Translations under genes and position numbers: made by a program
The notes under the pieces: model-generated
The model's database searches: none
Told to the model about the DNA's origin: nothing
Seen by the model: the letters and a program-made list of their open reading frames with translations, nothing else
Shown here: positions 1-7,315 of the stretch, piece by piece
Position numbering within the stretch: the stretch's first letter is position 1
How the letters are laid out: each line of letters opens with the position of its first letter
Assembly (NCBI GenBank): GCA_020029535.1
Contig: JAIBJM010000010.1
Span: 1-51,235, forward strand
Length of the DNA: 51,235 nucleotides
Source: Gammaproteobacteria bacterium
Lineage (GTDB): Bacteria > Pseudomonadota > Gammaproteobacteria > Steroidobacterales > Steroidobacteraceae
Reading direction: 5' to 3'

Positions 1-85
1 TGTCGAACATGGAAAAGGAATGGTGCGCCATGGCCGGACCTGCAACGGCCAGCAGAATTGCCAATAGTCCAAATGCTGCTTTCAT
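1..85 (-). CDS. DUF6152-like secreted protein (partial, N-terminus only)
   Basis: Only the first 28 codons are in the window; the gene runs off the left edge. It opens with ATG and a clean Sec signal peptide (K2, then a hydrophobic run of about 15 residues ending in GPAMA), followed by HHSFSMFD. An AHHSF..FD mature start is typical of the small secreted DUF6152 family, whose function is unknown. It lies 52 bases downstream of the 332-residue secreted protein on the same strand, so it is probably the last visible gene of the operon that begins with the MBL-fold gene at 3036. Family assignment rests on eight mature residues. Confidence 0.6.
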   Translation of the reverse strand, partial: MKAAFGLLAILLAVAGPAMAHHSFSMFD

Positions 86-137
86 CGTCTCAACACCCCG
101 GCATCAAATCATTGCGGCCCATGGCCTCCTGATGAAG

Positions 138-1136
138 CTAACGGGCCGCGCCGGCCGGAGCTGGCGCACCCTTGGGCGCGGGCGGTCCACCGCTCGGCGG
201 TGCCCCCGGTGGTCCACCACCCTCTGGGGGCCCGAAATTCGGAGGCGCCCCACCACAATCGGCGATGCACTTTTCAGGTCGCACATAGATGGCTTTGAGC
301 TTCTTCCGGTAGTCCGGATACATGGTCTCGGCCCCGCCCAGCAATGCCTCGCGCGGAATGCCGTACTGCTTCACCAGATCGTCAACTTCCGTATTCTTCC
401 CGGGCAGGTAGTGCGGGACGACATTCGGGTCTGTTCCTTCGTACACCGGCAGGCACGGGGCCCCGACCGCTGTGAGCTCCCCCCCTGTCTTGAGCTGAAA
501 ATCCTTGGAGACCGGCTGTGACTCCGAGAGATAGGCCGGGTCGTCGATGAACATGACTACCGTCATCCAGCTACCGTGGCGGATGAAGTGGCTGGTGATC
601 GTCGCCTGGTCGCTGGTTTGAGCTCCGTTGCGACGGACAGCGCCTGCTTTCATGTGAGTGGCGTAGGTCGTCAGCGTATTGCCACGCCATTTCCCGGTCC
701 AGAAGGCGCCGCGAGTGTGCGGCGCATCGGCCGGCGGGTGCTCGCGGCCGTCCAGATAGATGATGGTTTCCGCCCGGTCCTCCCACGGACCGATATGCCA
801 CGCGGTGGTATGGCCCTGGAGCGGATCGGTATCAGCCCATATCCGCAAGCCATAGAGTCCATAGCTGAGATAGGACGGCAGCCATCCCACGCATTGCCGT
901 TCGATCATCGAATAACGCGAATACGAGGTGCTCAGCGCGAGCGCCTTGCCTTCGTCGTTCAACGCCAGTCCGGCGAAATCGACCAGGTGCCAGCCGACAC
1001 CCCGCTCGGGCCCGTCTTCATGCAGCAGAGGCTTCCATGAACCGGAAATGTCCGACTCTGCGGACACCTGACTCACGGCGCCCAGCATCAGCGCCAGGAC
1101 AGCAACGAAACTGAAACGAATGCGAATGGAGACCAT
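138..1136 (-). CDS. Secreted protein of unknown function, Pro/Gly-rich C-terminus (paralogue of the upstream gene)
   Basis: A 332-residue protein with a Sec signal peptide ending near VSAES. I start it at the ATG at 1136, 5 bases after the upstream stop; a TTG at 1160 would give a longer form overlapping that gene. The middle is rich in Trp and Tyr, with no enzyme motif I recognise. It shares a pattern with the neighbour at 1142-1996: a W..T stretch, an AG..R.NG segment, a T..F segment, then a W..VVM..DP.YL block, so the two look like diverged duplicates. The last 40 residues or so are almost only Gly, Pro and Ala. A role at the cell envelope is an inference from the signal peptide alone. Confidence 0.75.
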   Translation of the reverse strand: MVSIRIRFSFVAVLALMLGAVSQVSAESDISGSWKPLLHEDGPERGVGWHLVDFAGLALNDEGKALALSTSYSRYSMIERQCVGWLPSYLSYGLYGLRIWADTDPLQGHTTAWHIGPWEDRAETIIYLDGREHPPADAPHTRGAFWTGKWRGNTLTTYATHMKAGAVRRNGAQTSDQATITSHFIRHGSWMTVVMFIDDPAYLSESQPVSKDFQLKTGGELTAVGAPCLPVYEGTDPNVVPHYLPGKNTEVDDLVKQYGIPREALLGGAETMYPDYRKKLKAIYVRPEKCIADCGGAPPNFGPPEGGGPPGAPPSGGPPAPKGAPAPAGAAR

Positions 1137-1141
1137 GTCTG

Positions 1142-1996
1142 TCACCACGTTGATGAGCAAGGAGTGGGATCCCAGCCGGCAGCGTCCGGCTGTTTCTTGA
1201 ACTGGCTGCTGAGAACATACGGTTGCCGGAGGTAAAGCGGATCCTCAACGATCGACATCACCACCATCCAGACCGTTCCGTCGCGGTTCTGCACGACGTC
1301 GAAGTATTCGGTCAACACGGCATTCTCACTGTAGGGGACGCCGTTCTTGCGCAGATACCCCGCGCGAAGACCCTTGGTCACCACCTTCAGCGAACCGTTG
1401 GGCGGGTTCATGTTGGGAACCCCGAAACCGAGGTCGTTCAGCAAACCGAACAGGCCGGTAGGGTCGGGCAGTTCCCAGGATGCCGTCGATGTTCCCTGCC
1501 AGGAAGGCTCGGCGGGCGTTGCCGGCGCCGCGCCGAAGCGGAACAGCCGCTTCTGCATGCCCGCATCAGTCTCAAGCTGCAGCGTATTGTCATCCGCCCA
1601 GGTGAGGTGCAACCGGCCCGGGACCCGCATGATCGCCGGAGCTGCGTAGGATCGACACTGCTCGCCATTTCGCTCGTCGGCAGCCGGGTCCCAGGTGTCC
1701 GCTTGGCTGACCGCCGCCGGCGTCATCGGCACCCCCGCATAACTGCCCTTCGGTGGCGTGAGCATGCGAAAACGCCAGTCTTCGCTGACCACGGACACCC
1801 AGTAACCGGTCAGATCGATCGGCGCGGTCCGGCGGGGCGGCCTCGGTGCAAACCTCATCCCGCCGCCGGGAGGACCCGCAGCCGGCGCGGCAGCCGGAGG
1901 GGAAGCGGGAGCCTTGGGTTGTTGCGCGACTGAGATTGAAGAAAGGGAGGCGCCAACGAGAACGCCAAGGCCCACCCACCAACGAGCAGAATTCAT
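1142..1996 (-). CDS. Secreted protein of unknown function (paralogue of 138-1136)
   Basis: A 284-residue protein whose ATG at 1996 is preceded by a GGAG ribosome site. It has a Sec signal peptide (cleavage probably after SVAQ) and then a Pro/Ala/Gly-rich linker with a PPGGGMRFAPRPP segment. The folded part begins around a GYW motif and carries the AGYLRKNG and VWMVVMSIVEDPLYL blocks that recur, diverged, in the next gene. No catalytic motif is visible. It sits 17 bases after the MBL-fold gene and 5 bases before its paralogue, so all three are very likely one transcript. I do not recognise the family beyond its similarity to the neighbour. Confidence 0.75.
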   Translation of the reverse strand: MNSARWWVGLGVLVGASLSSISVAQQPKAPASPPAAAPAAGPPGGGMRFAPRPPRRTAPIDLTGYWVSVVSEDWRFRMLTPPKGSYAGVPMTPAAVSQADTWDPAADERNGEQCRSYAAPAIMRVPGRLHLTWADDNTLQLETDAGMQKRLFRFGAAPATPAEPSWQGTSTASWELPDPTGLFGLLNDLGFGVPNMNPPNGSLKVVTKGLRAGYLRKNGVPYSENAVLTEYFDVVQNRDGTVWMVVMSIVEDPLYLRQPYVLSSQFKKQPDAAGWDPTPCSSTW

Positions 1997-2013
1997 GCTG
2001 TTTGCTCCGAAAA

Positions 2014-3036
2014 CTAGCGCCGCCGCGGCGCGTCAGCGGCAAGACTTTTAAAGACGGCTTCGACGAACATGTCTGTCGTCCACGGGCCTGTGTCGCTCCC
2101 GTACCGGGACGTAAAGCCCTGGGTCGGCTTGGCGGCCTTGATTTCCTTGAGCGACTTGCCCTGCTTCATCAGGGCCTGAATGCGATCACGCACGATCGTG
2201 ACCATATCGCGGTATTCGACCACGTCGGTCAGGTCCAGCAGCCGGCCGTGGCCGGGCACCACCACTGTGCCTGCGTCACGGGACACAATCGGCACCGACG
2301 GGATGGCGAGTTCGACCAGTCGGTTCAGGGCGGCGATCTCTCCGCGGATGCTGCCGCCGCGATCCAGGTCGATCACCGGAAAGCGGCGCATGTCGATAAT
2401 GTCGCCCGCCATCACGACGTCGGAGCGGCGAAAGAAGACGATGCTGTCGCCGTCGGTGTGCGCGTTCTCCTGACGCATCGCCTCAATGCCCTCACCATTC
2501 AAGTAGATATACCAGCGGCGCTGGGCGAAAGGGTCTGTAGGAACACTGCCGCTTGGATACGTGCCTGACGCGGACATCCGCAGCAGGACCGGCTCCGCCG
2601 CCGCAATTACGGCCCCTCTGGAAACGCCCATGGCTTTGCCAACGCCGAACGGATCCTCACCGGCAAAGATCGTCTTGCCAGACCCGGCCACTTTGGCATT
2701 TCCCCCGACATGATCGGGATCGTCGCCGGTGTTGATAAGGAATCGAATCGGAGCGTCGGTCAGCTTCTTGATGGCGGCAACCACGCGATCCGCATGTTCC
2801 GCATCGCCGGCATCCACGACCACGGCGCCATCGGTGCCCACCTGCAGCGCGATGTTCGCTCCCGCACCGGTCAGCACATAGAAGTTCGGTCGGACCTGAA
2901 AAGCCACGAGACCGTCGCCGAGCAACTGATAGTTCGGTTGCTGGGCCAGTGCCACGCTACTCGACCAGCCGATCACGACCGTTGCGCCGAGCACGCGAAG
3001 TGGTTTCAAAAAGTAATGGATTGTCCGCATGGTCAT
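2014..3036 (-). CDS. Secreted MBL-fold protein with altered zinc site
   Basis: A 340-residue metallo-beta-lactamase-fold protein with an N-terminal signal peptide (cleavage near VALAQ). I use the ATG at 3036 because an AAGG site lies 9 bases upstream; a GTG at 3066 is possible. The fold is recognised from a VVVDAGD strand, the metal loop at about 103-112, an AHTDGDS motif with H193, AGD with D212, and VVPGHG with H263. In the metal loop the usual HxHxDH reads G-x-D-x-D-H (G104, D106, D108, H109), so two zinc-ligand histidines are replaced. It may be a mononuclear hydrolase, use another metal, or have changed function. First gene of the operon running left; substrate unknown. Confidence 0.8.
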   Translation of the reverse strand: MTMRTIHYFLKPLRVLGATVVIGWSSSVALAQQPNYQLLGDGLVAFQVRPNFYVLTGAGANIALQVGTDGAVVVDAGDAEHADRVVAAIKKLTDAPIRFLINTGDDPDHVGGNAKVAGSGKTIFAGEDPFGVGKAMGVSRGAVIAAAEPVLLRMSASGTYPSGSVPTDPFAQRRWYIYLNGEGIEAMRQENAHTDGDSIVFFRRSDVVMAGDIIDMRRFPVIDLDRGGSIRGEIAALNRLVELAIPSVPIVSRDAGTVVVPGHGRLLDLTDVVEYRDMVTIVRDRIQALMKQGKSLKEIKAAKPTQGFTSRYGSDTGPWTTDMFVEAVFKSLAADAPRRR

Positions 3037-3144
3037 CAATTGACGCCTTAAGTAATGGACATTCACTTTGCCTGTTCCCCGTTTCCCATGCGTCTTTCGT
3101 CAAAACGGCTGCCGGGATATCTGAAGATTACGTATTGGCGCAGA

Positions 3145-3180
3145 TAGTACCTTCAGACGGGAGATGCGGGTAGTACTTTA
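3145..3180. repeat. Pair of direct repeats TAGTACYTT upstream of the MBL operon
   Basis: TAGTACCTT (from 3145) and TAGTACTTT (from 3171) are spaced 26 bases start to start, in the 161-base region upstream of the MBL-fold gene. Spacing near two and a half helical turns on one promoter is compatible with an activator binding two half-sites. The factor is unknown and this could be coincidence. Confidence 0.35.
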
Positions 3181-3197
3181 CAAATGCAAATGCCCCT

Positions 3198-3899
3198 TCA
3201 CGCCAGATCGAAGACCAGCGCTTCGGCGTCGCGACCCTGATCGATCGCCACTTCCTGCTCATCGGTGAGCTTGGCGGCATCGCCCGCAGCCAGCGGTTGG
3301 CCGTTCACCCGCGCCGAGCCGCGCGCGATGTGCACATAGGCGCGCCGCCCCGCGGGAATCGCCAGGGTTGCGCGCTCATCGCCGTCGAACAGACCGGCGT
3401 ACAACGAGACATCGGCCATCCAGCGAACGGAACCGTCACGGCCGTCGCTTGAAACGACCAGGCGCAGACGCCCGCGTTTCTCGGCCGCACTGAAGTGCTT
3501 TTCCTCATAGCCGGGCTTGATGCCCGTGACGCTCGGCAGCACCCATATCTGCAGGAAGTGCGTTACCTGATCCAGAGCGTTGTATTCGCTGTGCATGATG
3601 CCGGTGCCGGCACTCATGCGCTGCGCATCGCCAGTGCGGATCGTCGAACCGTTGCCCATGCTGTCACGGTGAGACATTGCGCCATCGAGAATGTAGCTGA
3701 CGATCTCCATGTCACGGTGGCCGTGCATGGGAAATCCCTTGCCCGCTCCCGGCGCCAGTCGATCGTCGTTGATGACGCGCAGGTCGCCGAACTGCATGTG
3801 CCGCGGATCGTGGTAATCCGCAAACGAAAAGCTGTGGAAGCTCTTCAGCCAGCCGTGGTCGGCATGGCCACGATCCTTGCCAAGTCGCAGTTCTATCAT
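3198..3899 (-). CDS. Pirin family protein (bicupin, YhhW-like)
   Basis: A 233-residue pirin-type bicupin. The start is the ATG at 3899, with a GAGGCG ribosome site just upstream, giving the typical MIELRLGKDRGHADHGWL opening. The N-terminal cupin has the metal ligands in MHGHRD and GTGIMHSEY (two His of HxH, one His and one Glu), plus the conserved FADYHDP and RVINDD segments. The C-terminal cupin is degenerate, as usual. YhhW-like pirins have quercetin 2,3-dioxygenase activity in vitro; the physiological substrate is generally uncertain. It is transcribed away from the fimbria-like cluster and shares a 261-base divergent region containing a CRP-type site. Confidence 0.9.
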   Translation of the reverse strand: MIELRLGKDRGHADHGWLKSFHSFSFADYHDPRHMQFGDLRVINDDRLAPGAGKGFPMHGHRDMEIVSYILDGAMSHRDSMGNGSTIRTGDAQRMSAGTGIMHSEYNALDQVTHFLQIWVLPSVTGIKPGYEEKHFSAAEKRGRLRLVVSSDGRDGSVRWMADVSLYAGLFDGDERATLAIPAGRRAYVHIARGSARVNGQPLAAGDAAKLTDEQEVAIDQGRDAEALVFDLA

Positions 3900-4021
3900 C
3901 GGCGCCTCATTGAATGATGGGATCACGCATGCAACCGACCCGGCGGGTCATGGTACCTCCGCGATCGCTGCAAATCCTCCGCATGACCAACGTGGTGCTT
4001 ACCGATGCTTTTGTTTGGCAT

Positions 4022-4037
4022 TGTGAATCCGTTCACA
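4022..4037. promoter_or_regulatory. Perfect CRP/Vfr-type palindrome
   Basis: TGTGA at 4022-4026 and TCACA at 4033-4037 are separated by exactly six bases, matching both half-sites of the E. coli CRP consensus, with further symmetry (ATT/ATT) outside. It lies about 123 bases upstream of both the pirin start (3899) and the first gene of the surface-structure cluster (4161), so it could control either. cAMP-receptor control of fimbriae is well known elsewhere. The assignment is from sequence only. Confidence 0.6.
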
Positions 4038-4160
4038 TTGCCCTGAGTCGGCGCCACAGTTGTGACCATTCCGGTCGTTACCGATCGCTGAGCGGCAACA
4101 CTTTGCCCCGACGCGGGGTGCTGCGCGTCGCTCACGCACTCACCGGCCGGAGCCACGACG

Positions 4161-4490
4161 ATGCAGAAATCCACCGCGACGCGCCTTGCGCCAATCCTGA
4201 CCGCGCTGTTGCTCCCTGCCATGGCCCGGACCGACTCGACGCTGGCCACCGGCCACCGCACCGCGCCGACCAGTGCCAATGCCCACCTGATGTTCCGCAT
4301 CGTCATTCCACAGACGCTGGCATTCAGCGTGATTGATCAGCCTGGCGCGCAGGGACCCGCGCTCTACCTGCAGCTGCAACTCAACAGCGACTCGACGCGA
4401 CTGGCGCCTGCATCGCTGACGCGCATGCCACTGGTCCGCTGCAATTCCAGCACCACCGGCCAGACCGTCTGCACCGCAGCTTCGCCGTAG
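4161..4490 (+). CDS. Miniature pilin-like secreted protein
   Basis: A 109-residue protein; ATG preceded by GGAG at 8 bases. It has a signal peptide (MQKSTATRLAPIL and a hydrophobic core), then a strand-like FRIVIPQTLAFSV segment that resembles FSIVIPKALYLRV of the next gene, and it ends in QTVCTAASP, comparable with QVTYTATMP at the end of that gene. It therefore looks like a much shortened member of the same subunit family that keeps the N-terminal and C-terminal strands. The two Cys near the C-terminus may form a disulfide. It could be a tip, anchor or terminating subunit, or a decayed pilin. First gene of the cluster; 192 bases separate it from the next. Confidence 0.6.
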   Translation: MQKSTATRLAPILTALLLPAMARTDSTLATGHRTAPTSANAHLMFRIVIPQTLAFSVIDQPGAQGPALYLQLQLNSDSTRLAPASLTRMPLVRCNSSTTGQTVCTAASP

Positions 4491-4682
4491 CCGGTATATC
4501 CCGCACTCCGGCAGCGTGATTGCCATCACACTGCAAGCCCGCAAGCCCCGGCAGCAATCCCGCAACCTTTAGCTCGCGCACCGGAATCTGCGAGTTGCGT
4601 CACTTGGCAAGCAAGTGCTGCTCCCTAGCATTCGCTCCCGCTTACAGAACCACATCCCCACTTTCACAGGATGACATTCATC

Positions 4683-5321
4683 ATGAAGATTTCGTCAGTC
4701 GCAAAGACCATCGTCAGCGTCGCGGTGGTCGGCCTGCCCATGTTGGCTGCGGCCGAATCCAGCATCCAGACCAGCACTACCAACGCGGCGCTCAGTGCAT
4801 CGGCGCGCGTGAATTTCTCGATCGTCATTCCGAAGGCGCTGTACCTGCGCGTCGGCACCGGCTCGGCCTATACCACCGGCACGCAGGCCGCCAATGCCAC
4901 GGTGGACAGCGTAACCTTCAGCCCGGCAGCGGGCGTCGTCGGCAACGGCACGGCCGTTACCGGCACCGGCGGTGACCTGACCGGGGGCGTCGAGACCGCA
5001 GCCGTCGTCAGCAATGGCGGCAACGTCTCGCTGGTGGCCACCGCGACCGGCGCGCTCAGCGATGGCACCGGCAACACGATTCCCTATACGCAGATCACCA
5101 CGACCGCGAGCGCCGGCACCTTCGCCACGCTGCTGAACGCACCGACACTGGCCAACGGCACCAGCAACACGATCACGCTGACCGCGCCGGCCTCGGGGGT
5201 CATCACCGCCGATGCCCGCTGGACCTATCAGTACGCCAATGCGGCGGCGGTGCCGGCCGGTACCTACGGCAACACGGTGGCCAACAACGGCCAGGTCACC
5301 TACACGGCGACGATGCCCTGA
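4683..5321 (+). CDS. Pilin-like secreted subunit (probable major subunit)
   Basis: A 212-residue protein with a Sec signal peptide (cleavage after LAAA). I start it at the second ATG (4683) because an AGGA site then sits at normal spacing; an ATG at 4671 adds four residues. The mature chain is rich in Thr, Ala, Gly, Val and Asn and low in charge, as fimbrial subunits are, and ends in VPAGTYGNTV...QVTYTATMP, a typical final beta-strand for a subunit held by donor-strand complementation. It has no cysteines. It shares PK.LYLRVGTGS, N.TV..V and GNTIP blocks with the following gene. The exact pilin family is not identified; structural role is inferred. Confidence 0.7.
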   Translation: MKISSVAKTIVSVAVVGLPMLAAAESSIQTSTTNAALSASARVNFSIVIPKALYLRVGTGSAYTTGTQAANATVDSVTFSPAAGVVGNGTAVTGTGGDLTGGVETAAVVSNGGNVSLVATATGALSDGTGNTIPYTQITTTASAGTFATLLNAPTLANGTSNTITLTAPASGVITADARWTYQYANAAAVPAGTYGNTVANNGQVTYTATMP

Positions 5322-5379
5322 TCGCCCGCGGGCCGATTGCACCGGACAACGTGAAGTGAGCGATACATCACCGCCATGG

Positions 5380-6039
5380 ATGGCAGGCCGGACAGCGGCC
5401 CGGCGGATACGCTGGTGGACCACCGGAGTTGCCGCGACATTGATCGCGGCAACTCCGCTTGCCGGCGCCTACACCGTCACGCTGACGCCCGCATCGCCGA
5501 AGACCATCTATCTGCAGATCGGCACCGGCTCGTTCACCGGCGGCAACCTGAATGCCGGCGGCACTGGTGCCAACAACAGCACCGTCAACACGGTATCGCT
5601 GAACCTGGCGTCCTCTGCCGTGGGCAACGGCCTGGCCCAGACCATGACCACCAACAGCACCGCGGCGAACAGCTTTTATGACGGCTATGCTTTCTGCAAC
5701 CTGCCCAACCAGCTGTACGTCGGCGGCTACTATCGCAAGACCGGCGCCAACACGGCGGCCGCGCAGGTGATGGCCAGTGTGCCGGCCAATCTGGTCAATG
5801 CCAGCGGCAACACCATTCCGATGTCGCAGATAAGCCGGACCTCCAGCGGCAACGGCGACGGCGCTGCGGCGCAACCGTTTCCCGCCGGTGCCTTCGTGTC
5901 CGGCAGCCTGCAGAACGTCGGCTCCATCGCCAGCAACCAGTGGGCCGAGAGCTGCTGGACTTTCAGCTATGCAAATTCCTTCGTGCCGGCCAGCGGCACC
6001 TACAGCGCGACGGTGATCTTCACGGTGACGACGCCATGA
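5380..6039 (+). CDS. Pilin-like secreted subunit (paralogue of 4683-5321)
   Basis: A 219-residue protein with an Arg-rich n-region followed by a hydrophobic signal core ending LAGA. The start is uncertain: the ATG at 5380 has no clear ribosome site, and a GTG at 5356 with GGA at 9 bases is an alternative. It shares the PKTIYLQIGTGSF, GNTIPMSQI and final VPASGTYSATVIFTV blocks with the gene before it, but has two cysteines (in AFCNLP and ESCWTF), which probably form a disulfide. It looks like a minor or adhesin-like subunit. The stop overlaps the next start by four bases. Confidence 0.65.
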   Translation: MAGRTAARRIRWWTTGVAATLIAATPLAGAYTVTLTPASPKTIYLQIGTGSFTGGNLNAGGTGANNSTVNTVSLNLASSAVGNGLAQTMTTNSTAANSFYDGYAFCNLPNQLYVGGYYRKTGANTAAAQVMASVPANLVNASGNTIPMSQISRTSSGNGDGAAAQPFPAGAFVSGSLQNVGSIASNQWAESCWTFSYANSFVPASGTYSATVIFTVTTP

Positions 6040-6521
6040 GCGCCGGCAGCTTCAAGCGAGTGGCCGGTTTTTTTTTGGTGCTGGCGCAGAGCATAATCTG
6101 GCCGGCGGTGGCTACGGCCGCCACGATCATCGACGACTCCGCCAGCCAATCGCTGGAACCCTCGGTCAGCATGCGCTGGCAAACACCGGTTCCCGGCCGC
6201 CGCCGCACAAGCGCCGACGATCAACTCTCGGGGCTCGTGCGCGTGCGGGTGCGTCTCGATCTCGCGCCCTGGCTGCACCGCCGCGGACGCATCTACTTCA
6301 GCCTGCCATCGCAGCCGCCGGGCCCCATCGACATCAGCTGGAGCACGCAGGGACGCTTCAGTTCCGGACAACTGCGCTCCGGCAATCGTCTGCTGGTCTA
6401 CGCCGGCCCGATCGAATCGCCGGTGTTCGAGGAGCTGTTCGTATTCCAGTTCAGCGTCGATGGCCGGCTGCTCGATAGCGCCGCACGCGTGACCTACAAC
6501 TTTGAAATCGACGAGGACTGA
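6036..6521 (+). CDS. Small exported protein of surface-structure cluster, unknown family
   Basis: A 161-residue protein whose ATG overlaps the previous stop (ATGA). It has a signal peptide (residues 1-27, ending VATAA) encoded partly by a run of nine T. The mature part is Arg-rich and predicted beta, with an IYFSLPSQPPGPIDISW stretch and a C-terminal VTYNFEIDED. No cysteines or catalytic motif. Its position between the subunits and the chaperone suggests an assembly factor or further subunit; I do not recognise the family. The T tract could cause on/off switching of this gene. Confidence 0.65.
   Translation: MSAGSFKRVAGFFLVLAQSIIWPAVATAATIIDDSASQSLEPSVSMRWQTPVPGRRRTSADDQLSGLVRVRVRLDLAPWLHRRGRIYFSLPSQPPGPIDISWSTQGRFSSGQLRSGNRLLVYAGPIESPVFEELFVFQFSVDGRLLDSAARVTYNFEIDED
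6068..6076 (+). repeat. T9 homopolymer in signal-peptide codons
   Basis: Nine consecutive T lie inside codons 11-14 of the exported protein beginning at 6036, in an otherwise GC-rich coding region. A slip of one base would frameshift the gene early. Such tracts cause phase variation in other surface genes; here it is only a candidate, and nine bases is near the lower useful length. Confidence 0.5.
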
Positions 6522-6523
6522 AC

Positions 6524-7315
6524 GTGATCCGACACTTGTGGCTTTTCGCCTGTTGCGTACTGCTGTGGTGGACCACACCCGCAGCCACACAGGGCTTCGC
6601 CGCGATGGTCTCACCGCCGCGCTTCGAACTGAACATTCTGCCCGGCAAGTCCCGGCGCGCCGTGGTCGAAATCAGCAACCGCGCGCTGAACGCTGCGCAT
6701 TATCGCATCCGCACCGCGGACTGGACGCTGGCGCGCGACTACGGCGTGCAGTTCAGCGACTCGCTGCAGCCGGGCAGCTGCCGTCCGTGGGTGGCGCTCG
6801 AACGCCCGGAAGTCACCGTGCCTGGCGGCGGCACCCTGCGTTATCGCTTCGAGGTCTCGGTGCCGACCGGCGCGCCCAGCGGCGAATGCCGCTTCGCGCT
6901 GTTGATCGACGGCGCTGAACCCACGCTGACCGGCGACGACGCGATGCAACTGCCGGTGACCGGCCGCATCGGCGTGATCGTATACGTCGCGGTTGGCAAC
7001 TCGGCCCCGAAGCTCGAATTGTTCGGCCCCACGACCAGCATGGTCAACGGACGGCGCGTGCCGGCGCTGCGCATCCACAACGCCGGCAACGCGCACGGCC
7101 GGATGAGCGGCTACCTCAGCGGCACCGATGCCAGGGGCGTGAAGTACGACTTCACGCCGTCGGATTTTCCCGTCCTGCCGCAGGATGAGCGCGAGGTCTT
7201 CCTGACGCCATCGACGCCAACGGATGACCAACCAACGCTGAGCTACCCGGTCACCGTGCGCGGCAAACTCGAATGGGCCGCCCAGCAGATCGGGATCGAC
7301 CAGACCTTTGAATGA
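6524..7315 (+). CDS. Periplasmic pilus-chaperone-like protein
   Basis: A 263-residue protein starting at GTG, with GAGG at 8 bases, two bases after the previous stop. It has a signal peptide (ending near ATQGFA) and then the layout of a two-domain PapD-like chaperone: a first strand with SPPRFEL, a VEISNRA segment (domain 1 interface), an R.A.W strand, and a second immunoglobulin-like domain from about residue 160 (APKLELFGP, ALRIHNAGNAHG). It has two cysteines (SCRPW, GECRF). It would hold exported subunits in the periplasm. Canonical Arg/Lys subunit-anchor residues cannot be placed with certainty, so this is a divergent member. Translationally coupled to the beta-barrel gene by an ATGA overlap. 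Confidence 0.7.
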   Translation: MIRHLWLFACCVLLWWTTPAATQGFAAMVSPPRFELNILPGKSRRAVVEISNRALNAAHYRIRTADWTLARDYGVQFSDSLQPGSCRPWVALERPEVTVPGGGTLRYRFEVSVPTGAPSGECRFALLIDGAEPTLTGDDAMQLPVTGRIGVIVYVAVGNSAPKLELFGPTTSMVNGRRVPALRIHNAGNAHGRMSGYLSGTDARGVKYDFTPSDFPVLPQDEREVFLTPSTPTDDQPTLSYPVTVRGKLEWAAQQIGIDQTFE

